Counted from the first letter of the stretch, positions 1 to 9,019 are shown. The stretch: DNA of 64,000 bases from Bacillota bacterium (GCA_023429995.1 JAEZCE010000006.1:54695-118694), one strand, 5' to 3'. The notes: generated by a model from the letters alone, not told the origin. Program-made: numbers and translations.

Positions 1-2
1 AT

Positions 3-1514
3 CCGGAAGCATTGGCCGTTTGCGAAAGAGTATTTGAAATCGATCCGGCTTGGACCATTGCCTGGTATATGAAGTCACTTATCCTTAATCAGTTGGGTCG
101 CAATCAGGAAGCACTGGATTGGCTTAATTCTAATTCTGATCCGGATGATTATTATCTACCCTTGGCCAAGGCAATTCAATTCAATGCCTTAAAAAGATAT
201 CAAGAGGCATTGATTTATTTTGACCAACTGCTGGAGATAAGGCCCGATGATGAAACGGTTTTGGGAGATAAAGGGATTGCCTTAGAGAGATTAAACCGTT
301 TTCGCGAAGGGCTGGATTGTTACGATCAAATTTTGGTAAAATCTCCTGATAATCATGAATTTTGGCTGAGAAAAGCAAGGACTCTGGGAAGCCTTAATGA
401 ATATGCAGAGGCTTTGACATGGTGCGTAAAATATGTGGAGGCCAAACCCAGGGATTATGACGGCTGGGCTGAACAGGGATTTATACTAATTCATTTACAG
501 CGTTTTGATGAAGCGTTGGCTTATTTAAATCGTGCGCTGGCAATTAATCCGGATTACTCCATCGGTTGGCTTAATAAAGGAATTACCCTACACATTTTGA
601 AACGCTATGAAGAAGCGGTGGAATGTTTCGACAAGGTCATTGCATTGGAACCTGATAAATGCAAAGCCTGGCGGGAAAAGGCGGAAAGTTTGAATGATTT
701 GGAATGCTACCAGGAGGCGTTGGATTGTCTTGACCGCGCCGTGGAATTAAATCCGGCGGATGATGAAGCTTGGAGTGAAAGAGGCGACGCCTTATTTTAC
801 CTGGAAAGGTATGAGGAAGTTATTCCTGATTGTGACCGGGCTTTGGATATCAATCCACATAATGAGGACGCTTGGCTATATAAACTAAAAGCATTGAGTA
901 AATTGGCCGGTTCGGAAGAGTCCTTGGCCCACTTCGACCAGGCCCTCGAGAACTGCCCCAACGATGCGGAGCTTTGGAAGGAAAAAGGACGGCTATTGAA
1001 TGACTTGAAACGGTACGAAGAGGCGTTGCCCTATTTTGACCGCACTCTGGAAATAAATCCAGACCATTATCCTGCCTTGACTTGTAAGGCTATCGCTTTC
1101 TACCACTTGAAACGTTATGAAGAATCTTTAAGCTGTTACACAAGGGCTTTGGAGTATAATCCCCAAAATGATGTATCTTGGTATTACAAGGGACTGATTT
1201 TGGATAAGCTACAGCGTTATAGCGAGGCGTTGGAAGCCTTTGAACACTCGGAGAAAATTGATCCGGAGGAAGCAGCATTTCCCAGCAGTCAAGGCCGTTC
1301 CTTATATCATATGGGAAGATATGAAGAGGCGGTGGCCTGTTGTGATCGTGCACTATCCATCAACCCAGAGAACACATGGGGACTTGAGTATAAAGGGAAA
1401 TGTTTGATTAAGATGAATCGCGCCCCGGAAGGAACATCTTGCCTGAAAAAGCTATTGCAACTTGACCCGGCTCTGGATATCTGGGATGACTTTTCCGAGA
1501 ATATAATTCTTTAA
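3..1514 (+). CDS. TPR-repeat protein, 5' end outside window
   Basis: The reading frame is open to the window edge (the codons before the first TTG encode P-E-A-L), so the N-terminus is missing. The visible ~500 residues are almost entirely tandem 34-residue tetratricopeptide repeats, about a dozen, each carrying versions of the A-L-x-x-[FLC]-D-[RK]-A-L-E-I-N-P-D consensus. TPR arrays are protein-interaction scaffolds; no catalytic domain and no membrane segment is visible. It ends 31 bases before the Clp-type ATPase and is probably cotranscribed with it, so it may serve as an adaptor for that machine (inference). Identity beyond TPR protein cannot be given. Confidence 0.9.
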   Translation, partial: PEALAVCERVFEIDPAWTIAWYMKSLILNQLGRNQEALDWLNSNSDPDDYYLPLAKAIQFNALKRYQEALIYFDQLLEIRPDDETVLGDKGIALERLNRFREGLDCYDQILVKSPDNHEFWLRKARTLGSLNEYAEALTWCVKYVEAKPRDYDGWAEQGFILIHLQRFDEALAYLNRALAINPDYSIGWLNKGITLHILKRYEEAVECFDKVIALEPDKCKAWREKAESLNDLECYQEALDCLDRAVELNPADDEAWSERGDALFYLERYEEVIPDCDRALDINPHNEDAWLYKLKALSKLAGSEESLAHFDQALENCPNDAELWKEKGRLLNDLKRYEEALPYFDRTLEINPDHYPALTCKAIAFYHLKRYEESLSCYTRALEYNPQNDVSWYYKGLILDKLQRYSEALEAFEHSEKIDPEEAAFPSSQGRSLYHMGRYEEAVACCDRALSINPENTWGLEYKGKCLIKMNRAPEGTSCLKKLLQLDPALDIWDDFSENIIL

Positions 1515-1545
1515 CAACAGCGAAATGGGTTTGGAGGAAGCAAAA

Positions 1546-4500
1546 ATGGAGAGTATCGAAATTCAGCGAATCAGGTCGCTCTGCAGTCAACTGCTGGAAT
1601 CAGCCGCTAACGAGGCACGTACCTTGCAACATCCGTATCTTGGGGTGGAACACCTGTGGATTGTGCTAACGCGCATCCAAAGTGGAGAAACCGCCAGGAT
1701 ATTGGATGCGGCCGGAGTCGATCCGGGGCGGGCCCGGGAAGAGATGCGCTGGGAAGTGGGAAGAGGAAAAGAGGCATTGCCCGGATTTCCGCATTGCACC
1801 CCCAGATTGATTAAGATTTTGCGGCTGGCTGAGGAGCAAGCCGGTCCCGGTAAGCTTATTCTTGAACGGCATTTATTGGGGGCGTTGCTTATTGAGGGGG
1901 AAAATATCGCCGTTAGGTATTTACGGACATTGGGAGTGGACTGCGGGGTTTGGGTCGGCCGGTTATCTGCAGGGGCCGCTCAGGAGACATGTCTTGCTCA
2001 ATCTTGCGATGTGGATGGAACCAGACTGACCACGGCGGTGTCTCCTTTGAATCAATTTCAACCGAATCCTCATGAGTCGGGTATCCAAGCGGGTCCCGCC
2101 ATCACCCCGTTACAGGTGCCCTCCACCATTGCCACTCCCACTTTGGACAAGTATGGCCGGGACTTGAACCGGCTGGCGCGGCTCGGGAAACTGTCGGAGG
2201 TGATCAGCCGCGAGACGGAATTGGAACAGCTCATCACAATACTGGCCCGGACTCAAAAGGCCAACCCCTTACTATTGGGAGAGCCGGGAGTCGGAAAAAC
2301 CGCCATTGTGGAAGGATTAGCCTGGCGCATCGCTGAAGGGAGAGTCCCTGAGATTATGAAGGGCAAACGAATCGTCCAAATCGATATGGGCGAGTTAACC
2401 GCCGATACCGAATTGCGGGGCCAGTTTGAGCGGCGGGTCAAGCAGATTATTAAGGAAGCCAGCGAAGCCCCGGAAGTGATCTTGTTTATCGATGAGCTTC
2501 ATACCCTGGTTGGGGCGGGAGAAAGCATGCATTCGGCCTTGGACGCGGCCCAGATGTTCAAACCGGCGTTGGCCCATGGCGATTTTTCATGCATCGGAGC
2601 TACCACTCAGCACGAATATTTCCGCTATATCCGGCGCGATCCCGCCCTGGAGCGTCGGTTCTCCCCGGTGTTAATCCGGGAACTCACTGCTGAAGTGAAC
2701 TTGACGATTCTGGAGAAAGCAGCCGAACGGATTCTGGAGAAACAGGCCAAGGCTGGTTACAAATTAACCCTGGCGCCCGATGTTTTGATGACGGCCCTGA
2801 AATTAACGGACCAGTATATCCGGGACCGCAATCAACCGGACAAATCCATTGATGTCATCGATCTGGCCTGCGCCAAGGATATCGTCAAAAGCGATAACGT
2901 AGTAACTGCCGAGGATATTGCCAATGTGGTATCGGAGTGGACCGGGATTCCGGTCTCCCGGATGACCAGTGATGAAAAGCAGCGTTATGCGCAAATGGAG
3001 GATGTTCTGAATGCCAGGGTCATTGGGCAACGACAGGCAGTGACGGCGGTAAGCCAGGCCATCCGGTTGGCCTTGGCCGGTATGAAAGCTCCGCACCGGC
3101 CCATCGGCGTCTTTCTTTTCCTGGGGCCGACCGGCGTCGGTAAAACCAAACTGGCCAAGGAGTTGGCCAATTTTCTCTTTCAGTCGCCTCAGGCGTTATT
3201 GCGTTTTGACATGAATGAATATAAGGAATCCCATACTATCAGTAATTTGATCGGTTCACCCCAGGGCTATGTCGGCAGCCAACAAGGCGGTTTGCTCTGC
3301 GAAGCCTTACGGAAACGCCCTTATAGTGTGGTGTTGTTGGATGAGATCGATAAAGCTCATCCGGAGATCCTCGATCTTTTCCTGTCGATTTTCGATGACG
3401 GCCGCCTCACCGATAACCAGGGCCGCCAGGTCGACTGTTCCAATGCCCTGGTTATCATGACTTCCAATTACGGGCTGGCCGGAGGACGGATTGGTTTTGA
3501 GCTTTCCGGCGCGAGTGGGATGTCACAGGATATGAAGGCTGTGGTCCGTAGAAGTGAGGATACACGTAAAAAAGCGCTGGAGTTCCTCCGTCCAGAACTG
3601 GTCAACCGCTTGACCGAAGTCATTGAATTCCCACCGTTGCAGCGTGACGACTTCAAGGCCATCATGGGTATCATCTTACAGGAAAGAATCGCCGAATTCG
3701 GTGCGGCGCAGCAGATGCAAATTGACCTTGCGGTTCACGATTCAGCCAAGGAAATCATCCTTGACCTGGGTTACGACCCCAAGATGGGCGCCAGGTCGCT
3801 GGAGCGCGCCATTGAGCAAGTATTGATCCATCCCCTGGTAGATGTGATTTATAATGAAAAAAATACGGCTACGGCGTTTACAGCAGTTGCCAAAGATAAC
3901 CGGATGGTTTTCCTTACTTCGGAGGAGTTTGAAAACTATGAAGCAACTCTCGCTTTTGCCGGTGAAGGCGACCGGAATGGAGCGGATAACGATGATATGA
4001 AAGCAGAGGGCGTGGCGGATGAATTGAATAATGGTTTTAAATTAGAACTGCCCGCTGAGTTGGAAAATTACCGGGACCAATTTGAAAAGTCAATCAAGCC
4101 TTTTATCAAGATTACCACGCGCCGGGGCAAGACCCTGGCCTGGGAAAGCAAATTCGGCGGGAATCCTTATTTACCGCTGGGTTATGCATATCCGCAAGAT
4201 TTGCAAGGTAACCCGATGAGATTGCTCGCGCAGATCAATTTTGCGGAACTGCCCGACATCGGGGTGTTTCCCGGGCAGGGGATATTGCAATTTTACATTT
4301 CGCCAAATGATGATGTTTGTGGTCTCAACTTTGATCAACCGACCGACCAGGGGAATTTTAGAGTAATTTACCTTCCGGAGGTAATCAAGGATTACTCCAA
4401 AATCATGACCGATTTTAGTTTCTTAAGTGAGAATGATGATTATTTCCCCATCGGAGCGGAAGGCGGATTGCAGTTTGAAGTAAAGCATGCGCCCGTCGGG

Positions 4501-4812
4501 ACCAATGATTTTCAGTTTGAAAAATTTTTGAATGCAGCGCCCCATAATTTTTTCGACGATCAGACCTGGGATTGGTATCACGACCATTATTCCAGCACCG
4601 GGCATAAAATGGCCGGTTATGCCTATTTTACCCAAAGCGATCCCCGGGAATCGGATTATGCGGACTATGATCTTTTGTTACTGCAAATTGATACCGACGA
4701 CGAGCTTAATATCATGTGGGGGGATTGCGGGGTGGCCAATTTCTTTATCAAGGCCGCGGATTTAAAACGGTTGGATTTCACCAAGGTTTTATACAACTGG
4801 GATTGCTGCTGA
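1546..4812 (+). CDS. Clp-type AAA+ unfoldase (ClpC/ClpB-like) fused to C-terminal DUF1963 (YwqG-like) domain
   Basis: The start is the ATG at 1546, preceded by ggagga at 1533-1538; an in-frame ATG at 1525 has no such site. The ~1088 residues hold, in order, a Clp N-terminal double repeat (about 1-150, including LGVEHLW), a linker, AAA+ D1 (Walker A GEPGVGKT, Walker B ILFIDE), AAA+ D2 (Walker A GPTGVGKT, Walker B VVLLDE, then the D2 small domain), and a ~270-residue C-terminal extension. The extension has the DUF1963/YwqG pattern (GGNPYLP, LLAQINFAELP, GILQFYI, a late D-x-D-x-x-L-N-I-M-W-G-D-C-G). D1 runs into the WTGIP segment with only a short link, so the usual coiled-coil middle domain is missing. 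An I-G-F tripeptide near residue 649 lies where ClpP-binding loops occur. The ATPase activity is secure by family; the substrate and the role of the fused domain are unknown. Confidence 0.93.
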   Translation: MESIEIQRIRSLCSQLLESAANEARTLQHPYLGVEHLWIVLTRIQSGETARILDAAGVDPGRAREEMRWEVGRGKEALPGFPHCTPRLIKILRLAEEQAGPGKLILERHLLGALLIEGENIAVRYLRTLGVDCGVWVGRLSAGAAQETCLAQSCDVDGTRLTTAVSPLNQFQPNPHESGIQAGPAITPLQVPSTIATPTLDKYGRDLNRLARLGKLSEVISRETELEQLITILARTQKANPLLLGEPGVGKTAIVEGLAWRIAEGRVPEIMKGKRIVQIDMGELTADTELRGQFERRVKQIIKEASEAPEVILFIDELHTLVGAGESMHSALDAAQMFKPALAHGDFSCIGATTQHEYFRYIRRDPALERRFSPVLIRELTAEVNLTILEKAAERILEKQAKAGYKLTLAPDVLMTALKLTDQYIRDRNQPDKSIDVIDLACAKDIVKSDNVVTAEDIANVVSEWTGIPVSRMTSDEKQRYAQMEDVLNARVIGQRQAVTAVSQAIRLALAGMKAPHRPIGVFLFLGPTGVGKTKLAKELANFLFQSPQALLRFDMNEYKESHTISNLIGSPQGYVGSQQGGLLCEALRKRPYSVVLLDEIDKAHPEILDLFLSIFDDGRLTDNQGRQVDCSNALVIMTSNYGLAGGRIGFELSGASGMSQDMKAVVRRSEDTRKKALEFLRPELVNRLTEVIEFPPLQRDDFKAIMGIILQERIAEFGAAQQMQIDLAVHDSAKEIILDLGYDPKMGARSLERAIEQVLIHPLVDVIYNEKNTATAFTAVAKDNRMVFLTSEEFENYEATLAFAGEGDRNGADNDDMKAEGVADELNNGFKLELPAELENYRDQFEKSIKPFIKITTRRGKTLAWESKFGGNPYLPLGYAYPQDLQGNPMRLLAQINFAELPDIGVFPGQGILQFYISPNDDVCGLNFDQPTDQGNFRVIYLPEVIKDYSKIMTDFSFLSENDDYFPIGAEGGLQFEVKHAPVGTNDFQFEKFLNAAPHNFFDDQTWDWYHDHYSSTGHKMAGYAYFTQSDPRESDYADYDLLLLQIDTDDELNIMWGDCGVANFFIKAADLKRLDFTKVLYNWDCC

Positions 4813-4950
4813 GTTGCACAAATACGGCGAATTATCAGGAAGACAGTATTGGAACGAACCGCAACAGATAATCGAATCTAATCCCAAATTTGTTGATGTC
4901 GGAAGATCTGAGAGGTGCTCAATATAAAATATAAATCTGGAGGATTAAAT

Positions 4951-5397
4951 ATGGCAAAAGAACCGGTTGCTTGGTTTGCAGGCGAAGACCAAGAAATGCT
5001 GGAAGCAATTCATCTGGCTCAGAAAAATTTCCCCCAATTTTTAAAGGCAATGGAAGAAGAAAGCAGGAGAATTCTACCTGTTTTTGAAGACGCGCTTGTC
5101 AAGTACGCTTTTCCTGCAACAAAAAATGAAGTTCAAGTTGAGCATATGTTTCTTTCTAATATACAAGTTAACGGGAGTCGTTTATCAGGAATGATTGCAA
5201 GTGAGCCGATGTATACGGATGCGGTTAAAGTCGGACAAACGGTTGAAATTGAACCATCACGGGTTTCGGATTGGCTTTATGTGATAAACGGCGCCGGTAC
5301 CGGAGGCTATACTTTTCAAGTGATGTATTCCCGGTTTAGTGAGCGGGAAAAGGAAATGTACGGTAATGAGCCGCCTTTTGTTTGGATTAAAAAATAA
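4951..5397 (+). CDS. DUF2314 domain protein
   Basis: The ATG at 4951 follows tggagga at 4938-4944; the longer ORF from 4915 lacks a ribosome site. The 148-residue soluble protein matches the DUF2314 pattern: a helical N-terminal half, then V-E-H-M-F-L, a repeated G-x-x-x-S-E-P-M segment, K-V-G-Q-T-V-E-I, S-D-W-L-Y and a terminal G-G-Y-T-F. DUF2314 proteins have no established biochemical activity and are often found near DUF1963 and SUKH-type proteins in toxin-immunity neighbourhoods. Here it follows the Clp-DUF1963 fusion and is followed after 22 bases by an FHA protein, suggesting one operon. Confidence 0.75.
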   Translation: MAKEPVAWFAGEDQEMLEAIHLAQKNFPQFLKAMEEESRRILPVFEDALVKYAFPATKNEVQVEHMFLSNIQVNGSRLSGMIASEPMYTDAVKVGQTVEIEPSRVSDWLYVINGAGTGGYTFQVMYSRFSEREKEMYGNEPPFVWIKK

Positions 5398-5419
5398 GGA
5401 CTTTAAAGGAGGAAGAGTG

Positions 5420-5848
5420 ATGATGGTCTCCCTTAAACTAAGCCGTCTCAGTGGTATGAGGGATGGTGAAACTTTACAGGTTCAACTGCGGGAAACTGTG
5501 GCTGAAGCAATTTTGGGACGGGCGGCGGATTGTACGGTTAGTTTCCCGGAAGATCCGGAGCTGTCCCGGAGACACGCCCGGCTCATATGGAACAGCCAAA
5601 CCTCTGCCTGGCGGTTAGAGGATTTGAACAGCACCAATGGGACTTATTTGGGAGAGTTTCGGCAAGCAAGAAGGGTCGGTGAGCCGGTTGCGCTTGCCTA
5701 TGGCCAGGTTTTCCGGGTCGGCCGCACCTGTCTGCGCCTGGAACCGCCGACTTTACGGGAAAGCGAGACAGCCGCCGTGGCCTATGCGCAGTTAGGGGGT
5801 GAATCTTCCCGGCCTGAAGAGACCGGGACTGGAAAAGGCGAAATTTGA
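5420..5848 (+). CDS. FHA-domain protein
   Basis: The start is ATG 5420 (or the adjacent ATG 5423), preceded by aaaggagg at 5405-5412. The 142 residues are essentially one forkhead-associated domain with all hallmark residues: G-R near residue 34, S-R-R-H near residues 50-53, and N-S-T-N-G-T about 25 residues later. FHA domains bind phosphothreonine peptides. No Ser/Thr kinase is visible in the window, so the partner must be elsewhere, or the domain may act without phosphorylation. FHA proteins together with Clp-type ATPases are familiar from type VI secretion loci, but no secretion structural gene is visible here. Confidence 0.93.
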   Translation: MMVSLKLSRLSGMRDGETLQVQLRETVAEAILGRAADCTVSFPEDPELSRRHARLIWNSQTSAWRLEDLNSTNGTYLGEFRQARRVGEPVALAYGQVFRVGRTCLRLEPPTLRESETAAVAYAQLGGESSRPEETGTGKGEI

Positions 5849-5905
5849 GGGAGAAAATCATTTTTTATGGCATGACAATTTAATCATAAGGATGGTACCA
5901 ATACG

Positions 5906-6631
5906 ATGGAAAACGTTGCAAAGAAAATTCGGAATTTCAAGTTCAGGTTATGGCTGATTGTTGTGATTGCCTTAGCGGCTGTGATTGTAATTGGCGTCAT
6001 TATCTCATCAATCGACCAAAAGGCCAACGGCCCGGAACAATCTTTTGCCATTTATAATTCGGGGGATAAAGAAGTTAGCGTCACGTTCCACCGTCTGAAG
6101 AAAGATAAGAAATACAGCGGTTACTTGGATGACCTTTCCGTGAAACCGGGCGAGACCAAGTATCAGGCTTATCCAGCCGGCACATATAAAATAATTGTAT
6201 GGGACGGCAGTGTCACTGATGATAATTCGGAAGAGTTCCGGAGTATTAAAAATTTAAAAATCGTACTTCCTGAACATAAGGATAATTATAACCCGATTTA
6301 CCTTGATACTACCGGAGCCAATTATTTTGCTTTGATAAACGTTAACTATCTTTATTCCGGTTCGGCGCTGGCGAATCAAATCGCTAAATCCGTCGGAGCT
6401 TCCGGTGAGGGTCCGGTTCTTAAAAAATTATATAACGGTAAATTTCCATTCCGAACCCTTGAGCTGACCACCAATCGGACAATCGTAGGACCAAGCGATA
6501 AGCTTCCCCAAAAAGTCAGCACCGGTCATAGTGTGTATATTTTGGCTCCCGTGCCCAATTCTGTCAAGAAAAAAGCGGAAGTATACCAATATGCGCTCAG
6601 TTTTATAGAGAAACAATGGAGCAGTGAGTAG
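5906..6631 (+). CDS. hypothetical single-pass membrane protein
   Basis: The family is not recognised. This 241-residue protein has a charged N-terminus, one strong membrane segment at about residues 15-35, and a polar remainder rich in beta-type sequence that should lie outside the membrane (type II-like anchor). It begins 57 bases after the FHA gene on the same strand, with a modest aagga upstream of the ATG. The extracytoplasmic part has short aromatic/glycine motifs but no catalytic signature. It may be an envelope component of the same accessory module (inference). Confidence 0.75.
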   Translation: MENVAKKIRNFKFRLWLIVVIALAAVIVIGVIISSIDQKANGPEQSFAIYNSGDKEVSVTFHRLKKDKKYSGYLDDLSVKPGETKYQAYPAGTYKIIVWDGSVTDDNSEEFRSIKNLKIVLPEHKDNYNPIYLDTTGANYFALINVNYLYSGSALANQIAKSVGASGEGPVLKKLYNGKFPFRTLELTTNRTIVGPSDKLPQKVSTGHSVYILAPVPNSVKKKAEVYQYALSFIEKQWSSE

Positions 6632-6692
6632 TACAACTTTATTCCGGTAGGCAAAACTTATGAGTTCATTATCTTAATCGAGGTGAAATGAA

Positions 6693-7175
6693 ATGGATGA
6701 TGGGCGGGTTTCTTTCGTGCGGAATATGAACAAAGTTGAGTTCGGTGAAGATGGGGAGGTTTATTGTAAACTCTTTAGCCAATATACAATACTCTATTCC
6801 TGGAGGGGCGCGGGAATGGGCTATATCGAAAAATGCGCTAATCATTTGAATTCTCTCAGTGATGAAGTAATTGACCGGTTGTGTGAAGCTTCGATCCGGT
6901 ATTGTAATGATTTTTGCGACATGGTTGGCGAGAAGCCGCCAGAGTTTAAAAACGTTAGGGATGTCTTAAAACTAGTCCAACCCAATGGCTTAAGTATTCC
7001 TAAGCCTAAAGACGAAAATATGCCGGTAATTGATTTGGAATTAAATTGCGACTGGGAAGAAGAACATGGCATGCAATGGATCATCAGGAATGACGAAGTT
7101 TTGTATGTAGGCGCATACAATGGGGAGAATCCGTGGGGTGATTTTACCGAAAAAAAAGAATGGAATTATGCATAA
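6693..7175 (+). CDS. small acidic protein, DUF6985-like (possible immunity protein)
   Basis: ATG 6693 is preceded by gaggtga at a normal distance. The 160-residue soluble protein is acidic and carries a D-W-E-E-E-H-G motif followed by a strand and Y-V-G near the C-terminus. This resembles the W-[DE]-x-E-H-G motif I associate with DUF6985-type small proteins, which occur in toxin-immunity neighbourhoods. The match is from memory of the motif only. The gene lies on the same strand as the Clp/FHA genes and may be a separate cassette. Confidence 0.6.
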   Translation: MDDGRVSFVRNMNKVEFGEDGEVYCKLFSQYTILYSWRGAGMGYIEKCANHLNSLSDEVIDRLCEASIRYCNDFCDMVGEKPPEFKNVRDVLKLVQPNGLSIPKPKDENMPVIDLELNCDWEEEHGMQWIIRNDEVLYVGAYNGENPWGDFTEKKEWNYA

Positions 7176-7199
7176 TCGGTAGTCTTTGAAAGGGGGCGA

Positions 7200-7325
7200 T
7201 TGTCAAAAAAAATTACCGGAAAATTAAGTAGCGGTCAAAAGCTTCACCACGCGCTATACAATGGTGTGAACCGAGCCGGACTCAGCAATCAGGAGTACCG
7301 AAGCCGGGAACGATATCAAAAATGA
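7200..7325 (+). CDS. 41-codon ORF, possible small protein or fragment of a toxin-like domain
   Basis: A TTG at 7200 follows aaagggggcg at an ideal distance and opens 41 codons. The product is basic and contains G-Q-K-L-H-H-A-L-Y-N-G and N-R-A-G-L-S-N-Q-E-Y, ending at a TGA that overlaps the ATG at 7322. The composition looks protein-like, with a paired histidine as seen in some small nuclease-type toxin tails. It could be a genuine micro-protein or the remaining 3' end of a lost gene. Coding status is uncertain. Confidence 0.4.
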   Translation: MSKKITGKLSSGQKLHHALYNGVNRAGLSNQEYRSRERYQK

Positions 7326-7339
7326 AGGAGCAATTTTTA

Positions 7340-7612
7340 ATGAAAAAAATTATCGTAGCGGTATTATGCCTGTTGGCATTATCTGTTCAAGCCTTTGCCA
7401 CTGATCTGGTCAATAAGGACTCCAAAAAGTACCGGGTGGAAATTAAACCCGACTCCTATACCAGAACGGAAATGGATGTAGCTTCAAGTTCCACCTATTC
7501 CGACAAATTGAAAAAAGGTTACGTCATCACCAACCTAACCACTGGCGAGAAGATTACCGTCACTACCGATAAAAAGATTTTGATCGTGGATGGCAAGTTT
7601 AAGCAGGAATAA
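7340..7612 (+). CDS. small secreted hypothetical protein
   Basis: ATG 7340 is chosen over the in-frame ATG 7322 because aaggag at 7325-7330 sits 9 bases upstream and because translation then opens with a clean signal peptide: M-K-K, a hydrophobic stretch and A-F-A at about residue 20. The mature ~70 residues are lysine/threonine-rich with alternating hydrophobics typical of a small beta-rich exported protein. No family was recognised. A signal peptide suggests a periplasmic or surface location. Confidence 0.7.
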   Translation: MKKIIVAVLCLLALSVQAFATDLVNKDSKKYRVEIKPDSYTRTEMDVASSSTYSDKLKKGYVITNLTTGEKITVTTDKKILIVDGKFKQE

Positions 7613-7651
7613 TTACATATTGCCGAATCTAGTGTAAGAATTTTGAGGTAG

Positions 7652-7712
7652 ATTGCTGGGGGCCCGGGACCGTTCAAAAAATTTTGGGGACGGTTTGATG
7701 CCCCCGGCAGCG
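7652..7712. repeat. GC-rich imperfect palindrome in intergenic region
   Basis: Nested inverted repeats lie between the small secreted protein and the next gene: an outer arm pairing ctggggg with ccccggcag and an inner arm pairing accgt with acggt. There is no T-run directly behind it, so it is not a standard terminator. The rest of 7613-7850 shows nothing else recognisable. Confidence 0.45.
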
Positions 7713-7867
7713 TCTCTCAAATCTATATTTGCTCAAGGATAAGGGTAAAAAACATGTTCGGTGGCGAGAGATAGACTTGAAAGTAAATTTGTTTAGGCGT
7801 AGAAACGGATTGTGAAATGATTGAGCATTAAGCGTAATTGATGCCTCGTTTTAGGAGGTTTTAGTTA

Positions 7868-8371
7868 ATGATGGAGCCAAAAGTTCAGGTGGCTTTTAGA
7901 AAAAGTAACGTAACTGAAAGATATATACAACTTTCAAAGAGATACCAGGTTGCAATAGATGAACAATATGAAGATTATGAAATTAAGAGGGTACTAGAAA
8001 TAATTGATGGATTAGGCTTGAAAGCAACCCCTGATACGAAAGAAAATTTTTTTAAAATAGTTTTCAGAGAACAAAACTATAAATTTCAGTTGAATATCTC
8101 ATTGAAGTACGGAGAAGTGGATTTAATTTGGTGTGTTTGGAAGGATCAAGAATTGATTGAAGGGTCTCCTCTGGGAGTCCTAGTGAAATGGGATATCGGT
8201 TCGGATAAGCATATATTTCGTCCGGCCTTTCGAAATGATGAAGAACTCCAACAGTTGCTTGCTGAAGCGATTCAAATGTTCAATGAATTTAAGGCGGCTG
8301 TTTTGGATGAATATAAAATTGAAAGAAATGAAGAGGGATTTGATGTTTACCGAGGTTTTGGCAAAAATTGA
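7868..8371 (+). CDS. hypothetical protein, AT-rich, with a decayed partial copy downstream
   Basis: ATG 7868 follows aggagg at 7853-7858. The 167 residues form a soluble mixed alpha/beta protein with a central W-C-V-W and a C-terminal helix (E-E-L-Q-Q-L-L-A-E-A-I). No family was recognised. The base composition is more AT-rich than the Clp gene. The last ~95 bases of the helix-coding part recur at about 9493-9590 in degenerate, frameshifted form, so the locus has undergone duplication or cassette exchange. That behaviour is common for immunity-type genes. Confidence 0.7.
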   Translation: MMEPKVQVAFRKSNVTERYIQLSKRYQVAIDEQYEDYEIKRVLEIIDGLGLKATPDTKENFFKIVFREQNYKFQLNISLKYGEVDLIWCVWKDQELIEGSPLGVLVKWDIGSDKHIFRPAFRNDEELQQLLAEAIQMFNEFKAAVLDEYKIERNEEGFDVYRGFGKN

Positions 8372-8444
8372 ACAAAGCCGATCATATATGAGGAACTGGT
8401 ATACATTCGTTTGAGGTAAAGTTGGGACTTGAGGGGGAGTAAAA

Positions 8445-8912
8445 TTGAAGGTTAAAACCGAAAGCATTTTGCCTGCGCCAAGTGAGCAAAGGATGCAAGA
8501 ATTTAAATCCGTTTGTAGGATTAATTTACCTGAAGAGTTTAAGAAATTTATCAAGGAATACAATGGCGCGGTGCCTATAACCATTCAATTTCCCGATGGT
8601 CGGCGAGAGCGGATGATTGAGCGTTTTTTGTGCCTTGTGGATGATTTCGAGTCGGACGTAAACGGATGGTACGATATTGAAGTGGTTCTGACGCAAATTG
8701 AGTCTCGATTATTGGATGATGAAGATCTCATCGGGTACAATGTAATCCCTTTCGCAGCGCTTTTTGCCGGAGATTTCGTATGTCTGGATTGTAGAAAAAG
8801 CGGAATTGCTCCGGTGGTGGTCTGGTATCATGAAGAATCGGATGATCTTAACCCGGTCTTTGCAACCGTGGCGGAGAGTATTACTGAATTTTTTGAGATG
8901 TTACACGAATGA
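8445..8912 (+). CDS. SMI1/KNR4 (SUKH) family protein, probable immunity protein
   Basis: The start is TTG 8445 with gggggag at 8433-8439. The 155-residue product has the SUKH layout: an N-terminal helix, then L-P-E-E-F-K-K-F-I-K-E-Y-N-G, a mid-protein P-F-A segment, F-A-G-D-F-V-C-L-D, a V-V-W-Y-H strand and a C-terminal S-I-T-E-F-F-E helix. SUKH proteins are best known as immunity proteins against polymorphic toxins. No cognate toxin gene is intact nearby, so it may be an orphan. Confidence 0.88.
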   Translation: MKVKTESILPAPSEQRMQEFKSVCRINLPEEFKKFIKEYNGAVPITIQFPDGRRERMIERFLCLVDDFESDVNGWYDIEVVLTQIESRLLDDEDLIGYNVIPFAALFAGDFVCLDCRKSGIAPVVVWYHEESDDLNPVFATVAESITEFFEMLHE

Positions 8913-9019
8913 CTGCTGGAAAATGACGCAAACGGGCTGAAGCTATATTCCGTATCGAAAAAATAAATTGGTCTGACTTATTGACAGTAATAAAACTTAA
9001 AACAAGGCGGGTAATCACG

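Noticed and set aside
8180..8584. 134-codon minus-strand ORF across two plus-strand genes
   Set aside because: Both plus-strand genes have good ribosome sites and protein-like composition; this frame has neither.
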